NCBI GenBank assembly: GCA_964628515.1
Contig: CAZVNZ010000032.1
Coordinates: forward strand, 1 to 31,986
DNA from: CAZVNZ01 sp964628515
Lineage (GTDB): Bacteria; Bacillota; Clostridia; Christensenellales; Christensenellaceae
Reading direction: 5' to 3'
Length of the DNA: 31,986 nucleotides
Below, piece after piece: positions 24,149 to 31,986 of this stretch. The translations under genes and the position numbers were made by a program. The first letter of the stretch is position 1. Each line of letters starts with the position of its first letter. Under the pieces are notes generated by a model. That model saw only the letters and a program-made list of their open reading frames with translations, made no database searches and was not told the DNA's origin.

Positions 24149-24826
24149 ATGCAAACAAATTTATTTACCCAAACACCTCAAGATATGTTTTTTGAAACGC
24201 TAATGCAAAAAAATGTTGGCAATACTCCCCATGGCGGAGGAACTGATAGTTGTGTATATACCCTAATAGATTGCGATTGCAAATACTGTACTGAAAATAA
24301 AAAGGATTGCACTATTTCTGAATGTATATGCTTTGATGAACGCTTAGAGGGGGGCGGTGTGCCCTACGGGGAATTGATGACACGTATGTTAAATACTTCA
24401 TCGTATAGTATAGAAATATTAAAGCGTGCTAAATCTCTTTTGCAAAAAGGCAAAGGGGATTTTTTTATTTCATCAATACATAAGCAAAGGCTGTTTGATG
24501 TGATGTTAAAAGGTATGGACGATAATGTAGTTTCCGCAATTTATCTGTTATGTGCAGATGATTTTTTGTGGAGCAAAGCAAACCAATACATTAAAGCTAA
24601 TTATATAGATTTCAGCTTTAAAATTAAGGATATTCAGCAAAAAAGCTATCCGCTGTACAGAGGTGCAAAAGAAATATATAAAAACCGTTTAGGATTTGAT
24701 GAAACAGAACTAATCGACGTTAGTCTTATTGATGATAATAACTTTATATTAATACTAAATGCACAAATAATACTGAAATTCGGGTGTATTGTATTTAAGA
24801 ATTATAAAGCGAGGGAGGTGTTGTAA
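24149..24826 (+). CDS. Hypothetical protein with Cys-rich N-terminus (possibly DUF6075-like)
   Basis: 225 residues from the ATG at 24149, which follows AAGGAG. An earlier in-frame ATG at 24110 lies inside the terminator stem and is rejected. The N-terminal part holds DCDCKYCTENKKDCTISECI, a C-x-C-x2-C...C-x4-C cluster likely to bind metal. The C-terminal part (about 105-215) begins FFISSIHKQRLFDVMLKGMD and continues VSAIYLLCADDFLWSKA. This resembles the small accessory proteins (DUF6075 type) of Firmicutes conjugative elements; I am not sure of the family name. Its stop is one base before the parB start, so the two are coupled. Confidence 0.65.
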   Translation: MQTNLFTQTPQDMFFETLMQKNVGNTPHGGGTDSCVYTLIDCDCKYCTENKKDCTISECICFDERLEGGGVPYGELMTRMLNTSSYSIEILKRAKSLLQKGKGDFFISSIHKQRLFDVMLKGMDDNVVSAIYLLCADDFLWSKANQYIKANYIDFSFKIKDIQQKSYPLYRGAKEIYKNRLGFDETELIDVSLIDDNNFILILNAQIILKFGCIVFKNYKAREVL

Positions 24827-24827
24827 A

Positions 24828-25727
24828 TTGGAGACAAGCAAAAAATCAAAGACCACAAAGGCAGATAAGGAGGCAAGCTTAGAAGAGCAAATTATACAAA
24901 TGCCAATTTCCAAAATAAGCGATTTTCCAAACCACCCATTTAAAGTACAGCAAGACGTAAGCATGAGCGAAATGGCGGAAAGCATTAAGAAATACGGAGT
25001 GTTGCACCCGGCGCTTGTACGTGTAATAACAGATGGTAGCTACGAGCTAATAGCAGGGCATAGGCGAAAAATGGCATGTATGCTTGCAGGCATTGAAACG
25101 ATGCCCGTAATTGTGCGAAAGCTGAGTGATGATGAAGCAGTAATTGCAATGGTGGACTCTAATTGCCAAAGAGAACAGCTTTTACCAAGCGAAAAAGCCA
25201 AAGCATATCAAATGAAATTGGAGGCGATAAAAAGGCAGGGTGAGCGTAGTGATTTAACTTGTGTTCAAGTTGAACACAAGTTAATAGATAAAAAATCAAG
25301 AGACATTATAGGAGAACAAACAGGAGATAGCGGACCGCAGATTTCAAGATATATCCGCCTAAACGAACTTATCCCTGAAATTTTAGATATGGTAGATGAA
25401 AAGAAAATTGCGTTTAACCCGGCAGTTGAGCTATCATATCTACCCCAAGAATTGCAACAAGAGCTATACGACTGCATGGAAGCTTATGATTGTACCCCAT
25501 CACTGTCCCAAGCACAGCGATTAAAAAAAGCATCACAGAGCGGAAAGTTGGATAAAAACGGTATAGAGTTGGTACTATCCGAAGAAAAACCACAGCAAAA
25601 CAAACTTACTTTAAAAAGCGAAACTCTAAAAAAGTTTTTTCCACAGAACTATACGCCCAAGCAAATGGAGGAGGTGATAGTAAAATTGCTAAGTGTTTGG
25701 CAACGCAAACGACAGCATGAACGCTAA
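24828..25727 (+). CDS. parB: ParB/RepB/Spo0J-family partition protein, element type
   Basis: 299 residues from a TTG at 24828, chosen because GGGAGG lies 9 bases upstream and the longer ATG start would overlap the previous gene without a ribosome site. The ParB N-terminal CTPase fold is seen as ISKISDFPNHPFKV (28-40), YGVLHPALVR, and the box ELIAGHRRKMACMLAG (73-88; GHRR in place of the common GERR). SNCQREQLLPSEKAKAY and the following helix-turn-helix region (SGPQISRYIRLNELIPEI) match the central DNA-binding domain. Firmicutes conjugative elements often carry this type. No ParA is seen in the window. A 31-bp palindrome lies inside the gene at codons 143-153. Confidence 0.92.
   Translation: METSKKSKTTKADKEASLEEQIIQMPISKISDFPNHPFKVQQDVSMSEMAESIKKYGVLHPALVRVITDGSYELIAGHRRKMACMLAGIETMPVIVRKLSDDEAVIAMVDSNCQREQLLPSEKAKAYQMKLEAIKRQGERSDLTCVQVEHKLIDKKSRDIIGEQTGDSGPQISRYIRLNELIPEILDMVDEKKIAFNPAVELSYLPQELQQELYDCMEAYDCTPSLSQAQRLKKASQSGKLDKNGIELVLSEEKPQQNKLTLKSETLKKFFPQNYTPKQMEEVIVKLLSVWQRKRQHER
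25254..25284. repeat. 31-bp palindrome inside parB, parS-like candidate
   Basis: Left arm TTAACTTGTGTTCAA (25254-25268), central G (25269), right arm TTGAACACAAGTTAA (25270-25284): 15 of 15 bases pair. The core TGTTCAAGTTGAACA resembles the Spo0J/ParB site TGTTTCACGTGAAACA, and in Bacillus subtilis a parS site likewise lies within spo0J. Function as a ParB site is inference. Confidence 0.6.
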
Positions 25728-25737
25728 CTTCATATTG

Positions 25738-25766
25738 TTGATTACGGCTTAAAATTAATGTATTAT
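25738..25766 (+). promoter_or_regulatory. Promoter of the Thr/Pro-rich protein gene
   Basis: TTGATT, 17 bases, TATTAT, just behind parB. Confidence 0.65.
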
Positions 25767-25802
25767 ATTAATAGTAATAAAAGGCAATGGGAGGAAGGGC
25801 AA

Positions 25803-26324
25803 ATGAAGAAGAAAACAATCATAATATCAATAATTTGTGTAATGGTGATTGTGATACTGGGTATAGGAGTTGCGAATAGGAAACCGACGACAGATGTTAA
25901 ACCAATGCCTACGGCTACTGCAACTGCATTGCCCACAGCAACGGTGGCATCGACGGCATCGGCAGAGCCTACATCAACGGTAAAACAAACGGCTACGGTT
26001 AAACCTACTCCAACGGTGGCACCAACGGCAAGCCCGACAGCAACTGCACCGACATCAGAAACACCAAAACCTAAAGAAAAAGCGAAATCAAAACCCATGG
26101 CAGAGCCAAAGCAGGAGCAACCAAAAACAGATGTGCCAAAGCAGGAAACCCCACAAACAGAAGAACAAGCACCTGCACCGCCTGTGGCAGACCCCGCTCC
26201 ACCGCAAGCACCTGCTCCGCCGCCACAAGCAGACCCAGCACCAACTCCGCCACAAGCAGGAAGCCCCGATGCTCCACCTATCGGTCAGCCGGATAATCCT
26301 AACATTCCCATAGGTGGCTGGTAA
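25803..26324 (+). CDS. Membrane-anchored Thr/Pro-rich low-complexity protein
   Basis: 173 residues from the ATG at 25803 (GGGAGGAAGG upstream; an in-frame ATG at 25758 lies inside the promoter). A single membrane segment at about 5-24 (TIIISIICVMVIVILGIGVA) is followed by an external tail of two types. Residues 30-90 are Thr/Ala/Pro repeats with a PTxT rhythm; 90-173 are Lys/Glu/Pro then Ala/Pro/Gln-rich (PPQAPAPPPQADPAPTPPQA), ending PNIPIGGW. Such tails usually span the cell wall or act as stalks. There is no enzymatic domain. It lies between parB and the large surface protein, and is a plausible accessory of that surface cluster. Confidence 0.65.
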   Translation: MKKKTIIISIICVMVIVILGIGVANRKPTTDVKPMPTATATALPTATVASTASAEPTSTVKQTATVKPTPTVAPTASPTATAPTSETPKPKEKAKSKPMAEPKQEQPKTDVPKQETPQTEEQAPAPPVADPAPPQAPAPPPQADPAPTPPQAGSPDAPPIGQPDNPNIPIGGW

Positions 26325-26343
26325 ACAAAACAATATATACGCA

Positions 26344-26374
26344 AAAAAACAGGTAGTAAAATGCCTGTTTTTTT
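26344..26374 (+). terminator. Terminator or attenuator before the large surface protein gene
   Basis: Stem AAAAACAGGTA / TGCCTGTTTTT (one G-U pair) followed by further T, only about 30 bases before the next start codon. Confidence 0.8.
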
Positions 26375-26404
26375 GTTGCCAATTTTGAAAGGAGAAATAT
26401 TTTC

Positions 26405-29400
26405 ATGTGTATAAAAAAATCAAAAAAAGCATTAACAAAAACAGTGGCAATGCTACTTATAGCCATAATAGTGTTTAGTGTTTTACCATTGACTACACTT
26501 GCCGCACCGGATAACGGTTATGTGCTGTACACAGGTGACTCAAATGACGAGGCGGGTTATCAACGTTTACAGTATATTCAAGGTTCAATTAACACGCCAT
26601 ACTATTATAGTGCTGTTACAAATTTTAATAGTACCTACACCCCCTACTACTACATAGGCGGCATAGGCATAGACACACCCTTTGCAACCCCGGCATCACG
26701 CTCTTCATTCACAGCATTACAATCATCATCATACGGAGTGCCCTTTAAAGGTTATATCAATAACGTAACCTTACGCACAGACCCGTACAACACAGCAGGT
26801 GGCGGTCTTATAGGCTCTACCAACCTATCTAACTACTGCACGGTAACAGGCTCGGGAACGTTTAACGTAACCTTTCCCAGTCTTACAGAACAGGAGCGTA
26901 TTTTTAGAGGTGCGGTTCGTGAGATAATGTTCAACGGTTATCCCTTTTCCGCAAAAGGTTTATCCGCAGGCAATGGATTTGGTATTTCATGGAGTGCTTG
27001 CACATGGGACGAAGCTATGATTGCCACAAACATAGCATTACAACGTCTTGGTACAATGTTTGCCACAGGAAACGATTCGGGAAGTATAGCCCCTTTTGAT
27101 TCCGGCGGTGTAACAAGAGATAATGTAGCTAAATACACGTGGTATCTGGAAACTTTGGCACATCTATATATTGCCACCGAAGCGGCAAGCACGGGTATGA
27201 TAATCACACCTCAAAGAAGTGATATGACATATAATGCTACGGAAAATGTGTATGAGAGAAGCGTAAACATTTCTATTCCAAGCATTCAGCCTACAAGCGG
27301 ATATAACGGTAAGTTTACCGTGCACAATGTGGATTTTCCCACAGGAACAAAGATGTATTTAAATGGCTCAACTACGCCCTTTGAGTTTGGCACATTACAA
27401 ACATTGAAAGCTGATTTCACCGCAACCGTCCGCTTTACCGTGCCTGCAACTTCAGCTAATGCAGATAAGCTGTTTGGTTTTAACGGCACTCTGCAAACGG
27501 TTTTTAATGATTATAAGATTGGGGTGTTTCATAACGGCGGAATTGCAGAGGGCTTTGCCATAGTAGCTGACCCTCAAGAGTTTCCCGACCCCGACCCATC
27601 TGCTTACCGTGATTCCACCCCCACATATGCGTATATGCGAACCCCCAACACAGGCACGCTAATCGTGCATAAAATTGGAGAAGGTGACGATTCCGCAGGG
27701 CTTGCGGGTGCTGTTATAGGGCTTTATGAAAACAACGGTTCGCTTATAGACCAAAAAACCACCAACGAAAGAGGAAATGTAACTTTCGGTCCTATTGCAC
27801 CGGGTAATTACAAGGTTAGAGAAATTGCCGTGCCCAATGCAAGTACAAACCCAATTTATGATTTAAACGATACAATGTATAGCGTAACCGTAAACGGCGG
27901 TACAACCGCAGAGATAACCATTGCAAACACAAAAACAAGAATAACAATTCAAGCTGTTACAAAAGGGGAAGCTAATAATATGCTTGGAAATTGCATAGTT
28001 TCCTTGTATGAATCAGACGGCACAACTTTAATTGAAGAAAAGCAAACAGACACCAATGGCAAAGCGGTTTTTGCCCCTGTACTACTGGGCAATTATATTG
28101 TAAAAGAAACTTATGTACCAAATCCCTATGTTTTAGGTGAAAGTGGAACTCAGGCAGAAACGGTGCGTAATATCACAGGCGTTTACGGTGTTTCTCATTA
28201 TTCTGTGGAAATTAAAAACGCAATAGCCAAAGGCACAATTACCATTGACCGTCAAGATATTGAAACAGGAGTAAATCCTCAAGGTGATGCCACATTAAAC
28301 GGAGCGAGGTATGATGTATATAATTCTGCAAATGTAAAAGTCGCAACATTAACAACCTTGCCAAATGAAAGAACAATAACAAGCGGACTACTACCTTTAG
28401 ACACATACAAAATTGTGGAAACAGGCACTCCCACAGGATATTTACCGCCAAGCAATCCTGCAACCACAGCAACCCTAACTTACAAAGATATGTACACTCC
28501 GCAAGTAAGCTCCTCTGCCACCGTAATGAGCGAGGTTATACGAGGAATTGTAAGTATATCAAAGTTTGCATCAATAGACCCCACAGGTCTATTACCCGAA
28601 GGACATAAATATCCTTTAGAAAACGTAGTTTTTACAGCAACTCTAAAAAGCAAAAACGAGTTAAGCGACACAATAACCACAGATGTTGAGGGTAAAGCAC
28701 AAACAAGAAGGCTTGCTTACGGTACTTATACAATAACGGAAACGCAGGGCGTAGAAGGCTTTGACCTTGTACCCCCTTATGATGTTTTTATATCGCAAAA
28801 TGGCAAAATATATTTTTCATATATTGAAGATGCTACTGTACAGCGTGAAATTTCCATAGTAAAAAAAGACGATGGAACAGGAAATGTAATAGCAATGGCA
28901 GGCACAAAGTTTCAAGTGTTAAATAGTGCAAAAGAGGTAGTGACATTTGATGTGTTACACCCACAACCAACTACATTAACCGAGTTTGAAACGGATAGTA
29001 GCGGAAGTGTTTATCTGCCAAACAAGCTAATAGCAGGCACGTATTATTTGCGAGAACTCCAAGCCCCAAACGGATATTTGCTAAACACAGAAGATATTCC
29101 TTTTGAGGTAACGGACAGCTCCCCTCAAACTATTGTAGTTGAAATAAAAGATGTCAATGCAATGGGAATAATCAACATAGAAAAAACAGGCGAAGTATTT
29201 GAAGGTATGCAGGGCGGATTGCCTGTATATTCGCAACAACCCTTAGCAGATGTAGTATTTGAAGTAATAGCAAGTGATAATATCATTACCAATGACGGTA
29301 CTTTAAGAGCAAGTATGGGTGATGTTGTTGATACTCTAACCACCGATGCAGAGGGCAAAACGGTTTCAAAGCAATTATATTTAGGTAGCTATATCGTGCG

Positions 29401-31354
29401 TGAAAAACAAGTGCCAAAGGATTATGTACTTGATAAAACAGAGCATACCGCAATACTTGAATACGCAGACCAAAACACACCGATTGTACAAGCGGATATA
29501 ACGGTACAGAATGCTTTAAGAAAGCTAAATATCACCTTTACAAAAACCGCTGAGCTTATGAATAATGATGAGTTATCATTTAATTATGTTGAAAAGAAAG
29601 GGATTGAGTTTGGGCTTTATGCCAACGCAAGTATTTTAAACGCAGAAAGTAGGGTTATTCTTGCCAAAGATGATTTAATATCGACTGCAATTTCTGATGA
29701 AAACGGCAATGTAAATTTTAAGGGCATACCCAATGTGGACTGCTATATTATGGAAACTAATACAAATAAAAATTACATACCTAATGCTACAAAATACATA
29801 GTGGCAAAATCCGAAACCAACCCGGAAGATACAGAAGTTTTCGGCACGATTAATAAAGGAAGAGCAGTTAAAAACCATCTTGTTAAAAAAGCATTGGAAA
29901 TACTTAATCACGAAAAAGATAAAGAGGAAATTGTTATTCCAAAGGGTGAGTTTGATGTGATATTTCAAAATAAGGTGGTGGCACAAGGCGTTACAGATGA
30001 ATACGGCAAAATATATATAACCCAAGTGCCTTTAGGCAATTATGTTATTAAACAAACAAAAGCCCACGATGATTATTTGCTAAACGAACAAGCGTTTGAA
30101 ATATCAATTACAAACACGCAAGATGACTTTGTTGTAAAAGTGCCAAACGAAAAACGCAAGCCCGAAATTATGGTTACAAAATTCGCAGATAAAAGCCATG
30201 CAATGTGGGGGGAAACGGTAACATGGGATGTAAAAGTAAAAAATAAAGGTACTTTAAAGGCGATTGATGTTGTTGTAAATGACAACCGCTTTAGAGGCAT
30301 AAAGCCCTTTGATGAAAATGGAAACTATTACATTGATGTGCTTAATGCAGGCGAGGAAATATTGCTTACATTTAGGGAAAAAGTTGTTGATGATGCGGGC
30401 ACAACCATTAAAAATGTTGTTGTGGTAAACTCAAAATTGCCTAACGGTACCCCTTTAGAAGAAAAGCAAGCCGAAGCTGAATACATCGTTATTCCTATGC
30501 TCCGTCCCGATATTGTTGTAACAAAAGCCGTGGATAAAGAGCAAGCTATGTTAGGCGACAACGTTACATGGACAATTATTGTTGAAAACAAAGGCTCGGG
30601 AACAGCCAAAGACGTTGTTGTTAAAGATGAACGTTTAAAAGGCTTCGCACCCTTTGATGAAAACGGTTTGTTTGCCGTTGGTGAAATGAAGTCAGGTGCT
30701 AAAAAGGAGATTACCGTTTCCGAAAAGGTGGTTGCCGAAGTAGATACGGTAGTAAAAAACGTAGTTGTAGTAAGTTCAAAAACGCCTGACAACAAGCCCT
30801 TGCCCGATGAAAAAGCCGAGGACGAGTATAAAGTTGTTCCTGCTCTGCAGCCCAAAATATCGGTGGCAAAATCTGTTGATAAGCAACTTGCAAAGCCGGG
30901 CGACAGCGTTACATGGACTATTACCGTTATGAATACAGGTGATGGCACAGCCCAAGCCGTGACGGTGAAAGACGAGAGATTAAAGGGTGTTTCGCCTTTT
31001 GACGCAAACGGTATTTACATCATTGATGAGCTTAAAAAAGGCGAGAAAAAGATTATATCCGCATCAGAAACGGTTACCGATAACATAGGCAGTGTTGTTA
31101 AAAACGTTGTAATTGTAACCGTGGGTGATACTCCTGAAATCAAGGCGGAAGCCCAGTATACCGTTGTTTCTAAGGACAGCAATACCACCACAAATACCGC
31201 ACAAAACAACAGCGGTAAAAACGGTGGCGGTGCACAAACGGGTCAAGATGGATTGCCTGTTTGGGCGCTTATAGTATTAATCGGTTTTGCAACGGCAGGC
31301 ATAGTTACAGTTATCATTCTAAAGAAAAAGGAGAAGAAGCAGGAAGGGCGTTAA
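26405..31354 (+). CDS. Large surface protein: thioester-like head, seven Cna-B/SpaA-type repeats, three DUF11 repeats
   Basis: 1649 residues. A signal peptide (1-33, ending TTLAA) is followed by an N-terminal head to ~400 resembling a thioester domain: NYCTVTG with Cys145, VREIMFNGYP near 171-180, and WDEAMIATNIAL at 201-212. The last has Asn209 where active domains have the thioester Gln (TQxA). From about 415 to 1250 lie at least seven Cna-B/SpaA domains, most with the bond-forming Lys (LIVHK, ISIVKK, INIEKT) and the Glu in YxxxE..xPxGY; the third has Arg (TIDRQD) where the Lys belongs. Three DUF11 repeats follow (1253-1600; VTWTITVMNTGDGTA type). The C-terminus has one membrane span (~1616-1640) and KKKEKKQEGR, with no LPxTG before it. 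The start follows GGAG. A class B sortase gene is 22 bases downstream. Confidence 0.92.
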   Translation: MCIKKSKKALTKTVAMLLIAIIVFSVLPLTTLAAPDNGYVLYTGDSNDEAGYQRLQYIQGSINTPYYYSAVTNFNSTYTPYYYIGGIGIDTPFATPASRSSFTALQSSSYGVPFKGYINNVTLRTDPYNTAGGGLIGSTNLSNYCTVTGSGTFNVTFPSLTEQERIFRGAVREIMFNGYPFSAKGLSAGNGFGISWSACTWDEAMIATNIALQRLGTMFATGNDSGSIAPFDSGGVTRDNVAKYTWYLETLAHLYIATEAASTGMIITPQRSDMTYNATENVYERSVNISIPSIQPTSGYNGKFTVHNVDFPTGTKMYLNGSTTPFEFGTLQTLKADFTATVRFTVPATSANADKLFGFNGTLQTVFNDYKIGVFHNGGIAEGFAIVADPQEFPDPDPSAYRDSTPTYAYMRTPNTGTLIVHKIGEGDDSAGLAGAVIGLYENNGSLIDQKTTNERGNVTFGPIAPGNYKVREIAVPNASTNPIYDLNDTMYSVTVNGGTTAEITIANTKTRITIQAVTKGEANNMLGNCIVSLYESDGTTLIEEKQTDTNGKAVFAPVLLGNYIVKETYVPNPYVLGESGTQAETVRNITGVYGVSHYSVEIKNAIAKGTITIDRQDIETGVNPQGDATLNGARYDVYNSANVKVATLTTLPNERTITSGLLPLDTYKIVETGTPTGYLPPSNPATTATLTYKDMYTPQVSSSATVMSEVIRGIVSISKFASIDPTGLLPEGHKYPLENVVFTATLKSKNELSDTITTDVEGKAQTRRLAYGTYTITETQGVEGFDLVPPYDVFISQNGKIYFSYIEDATVQREISIVKKDDGTGNVIAMAGTKFQVLNSAKEVVTFDVLHPQPTTLTEFETDSSGSVYLPNKLIAGTYYLRELQAPNGYLLNTEDIPFEVTDSSPQTIVVEIKDVNAMGIINIEKTGEVFEGMQGGLPVYSQQPLADVVFEVIASDNIITNDGTLRASMGDVVDTLTTDAEGKTVSKQLYLGSYIVREKQVPKDYVLDKTEHTAILEYADQNTPIVQADITVQNALRKLNITFTKTAELMNNDELSFNYVEKKGIEFGLYANASILNAESRVILAKDDLISTAISDENGNVNFKGIPNVDCYIMETNTNKNYIPNATKYIVAKSETNPEDTEVFGTINKGRAVKNHLVKKALEILNHEKDKEEIVIPKGEFDVIFQNKVVAQGVTDEYGKIYITQVPLGNYVIKQTKAHDDYLLNEQAFEISITNTQDDFVVKVPNEKRKPEIMVTKFADKSHAMWGETVTWDVKVKNKGTLKAIDVVVNDNRFRGIKPFDENGNYYIDVLNAGEEILLTFREKVVDDAGTTIKNVVVVNSKLPNGTPLEEKQAEAEYIVIPMLRPDIVVTKAVDKEQAMLGDNVTWTIIVENKGSGTAKDVVVKDERLKGFAPFDENGLFAVGEMKSGAKKEITVSEKVVAEVDTVVKNVVVVSSKTPDNKPLPDEKAEDEYKVVPALQPKISVAKSVDKQLAKPGDSVTWTITVMNTGDGTAQAVTVKDERLKGVSPFDANGIYIIDELKKGEKKIISASETVTDNIGSVVKNVVIVTVGDTPEIKAEAQYTVVSKDSNTTTNTAQNNSGKNGGGAQTGQDGLPVWALIVLIGFATAGIVTVIILKKKEKKQEGR
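30161..31150 (+). repeat. Three tandem DUF11-coding repeats
   Basis: Three units of about 340 bp within the surface protein gene. Each starts with P-x-I-x-V-x-K...DK, has G-[ED]-x-VTW, DERLKG-type and PF-D-x-NG motifs, and ends near a Y-x-V-[VI]-P segment. Confidence 0.85.
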
Positions 31355-31362
31355 GCCTTTCC
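31342..31362 (+). other. Hairpin over the surface-protein stop codon
   Basis: 8-bp stem GGAAGGGC / GCCTTTCC (one G-U) with the TAA stop in its loop region. It lies between the surface protein and sortase genes, where no clear Shine-Dalgarno site is seen before the sortase ATG. It may affect coupling; not a terminator, as no T-run follows. Confidence 0.35.
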
Positions 31363-31376
31363 CCGCTTTATACAGC

Positions 31377-31986
31377 ATGAAAAAACTATGGATAATACCA
31401 AGCATATTTTTTGCAGTCGCCGCTATATGCGGTTTTTTATTTTGGCAAGAATACAATACCGCTCAAAGTGAAATAAGCGAATATACGAAGCTTCAAGCAC
31501 AATTTACAATCCCAAACGATGAGATAACGACAGCTCAAATAAATAAGTTAGAGGTAAACGGAGAGATTAAACCACGCATAAACATCGATGCCTTAAAGCA
31601 AGAAAACAACGAAGCGGTTGGCTGGGTGCGTATTGAAGGCACGCCTATAAACTATCCTGTGGTGCAAGCAAAGGATAACACCAAATATCTAAATACATCA
31701 TTTAAAGGGGAAAAATCTAAGACAGGCGCGGTGTTTATGGATTGCAACAATTCTGCCCAGCCCCTTGATAAAAACACCATTTTGTACGGGCACAATATGG
31801 GAATAGGGCGAGATGATATGTTTGGCAGTTTGCTTAAATACAAAGATGAAGGATATTTTAAGGCACATTCTCAAATACAGTTTGATACCCAAAACCAAGC
31901 AGAAAACTACAAAATCTTTGCAGTGTTGCATTTAAATGTAGCGGATACGGATTTTAGCTATTTAACACAGAATTTCAAAGATGAAA
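31377..31986 (+). CDS. srtB: Class B sortase (cut by window end)
   Basis: The first 203 residues are visible. An N-terminal membrane segment (4-22, LWIIPSIFFAVAAICGFLF) is followed by the sortase fold: NEAVGWVRIEGTPINYPVVQ, KTGAVFMDCNNSAQPLDKNT, then ILYGHNMGIGRDDMFGSLLKY with the catalytic His in YGHNM. The His loop and spacing are those of class B. The catalytic Cys (TLxTC) and Arg lie beyond the window end. It is encoded 22 bases after the large surface protein and in the same direction, so that protein is the probable substrate, although it lacks LPxTG. The ribosome site is weak. Class B sortases in this setting are frequent in Firmicutes conjugative elements. Confidence 0.92.
   Translation, partial: MKKLWIIPSIFFAVAAICGFLFWQEYNTAQSEISEYTKLQAQFTIPNDEITTAQINKLEVNGEIKPRINIDALKQENNEAVGWVRIEGTPINYPVVQAKDNTKYLNTSFKGEKSKTGAVFMDCNNSAQPLDKNTILYGHNMGIGRDDMFGSLLKYKDEGYFKAHSQIQFDTQNQAENYKIFAVLHLNVADTDFSYLTQNFKDE

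Noticed and set aside
30328..30948. 206-codon minus-strand frame inside the surface protein gene
   Set aside because: Antisense shadow of the DUF11 repeats; Ser/Thr-rich composition is the mirror of the sense codons and it has no family match.

Overview
This window comes from an A+T-rich, Gram-positive anaerobe, most likely a member of class Clostridia (Firmicutes/Bacillota). The signs are strong Shine-Dalgarno sites, consensus sigma-A promoters, U-tailed hairpin terminators, lipobox lipoproteins, a class B sortase, surface proteins with SpaA/Cna-B repeats, and Firmicutes-type regulators (MerR, PadR, BlaI/M56, LytTR-DUF3021). It reads as a mosaic of small regulated operons followed on the right by what looks like the accessory part of an integrative/conjugative element.

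Left end (1-2020): the C-terminal scrap of an IS-type transposase, a 5'-truncated oleate hydratase, a tRNA-Thr(GGT) on the minus strand with its own promoter and terminator, and about 800 bases without a convincing protein gene. That gap holds RNA-like stem structures and ends in a terminator.

2021-6830: a zinc-ribbon protein translationally coupled to a rhodanese-like lipoprotein that has lost its catalytic Cys; a coiled-coil protein of unknown role behind a perfect consensus promoter with an embedded palindrome; an Frm2/YdgI-like nitroreductase; an SPL-like radical SAM protein ending in a sliding-clamp-type QLSLF motif; a MerR-GyrI regulator with its 19-bp-spacer promoter; and a TIGR04076 protein.

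6847-11630: a secreted, probably wall-anchored protein made of four copies of a ~135-residue repeat. It is followed by a BlaI/M56 pair whose receptor carries a duplicated non-penicillin-binding sensor, with two BlaI-type palindromes at its promoter.

11569-14980: a five-gene operon of PadR repressor, HAAS/DUF1700 membrane protein, two DUF4097 beta-repeat proteins (one membrane-anchored, one leaderless) and a lipoprotein. It probably senses or manages envelope stress.

15050-20091: a cytoplasmic GH13 alpha-amylase, a convergent LytTR-DUF3021-ABC exporter operon, and a DUF2680-type lipoprotein.

20330-23783: a two-gene system of a MoxR/CbbQ-type AAA+ ATPase with a ~250-residue unrecognised N-terminus, and a CobT-like protein that combines an HExxH motif with a VWA/MIDAS domain. 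This is the least understood module here.

24149-31986 (end): element-like genes. These are a Cys-rich hypothetical protein, ParB (with a 31-bp palindrome inside the gene that resembles parS), a Thr/Pro-rich anchored protein, a 1649-residue Cna-B/DUF11 surface protein with a degenerate thioester-like head, and a class B sortase cut by the window end.

All assignments are by reading motifs and architecture; no database search was run.
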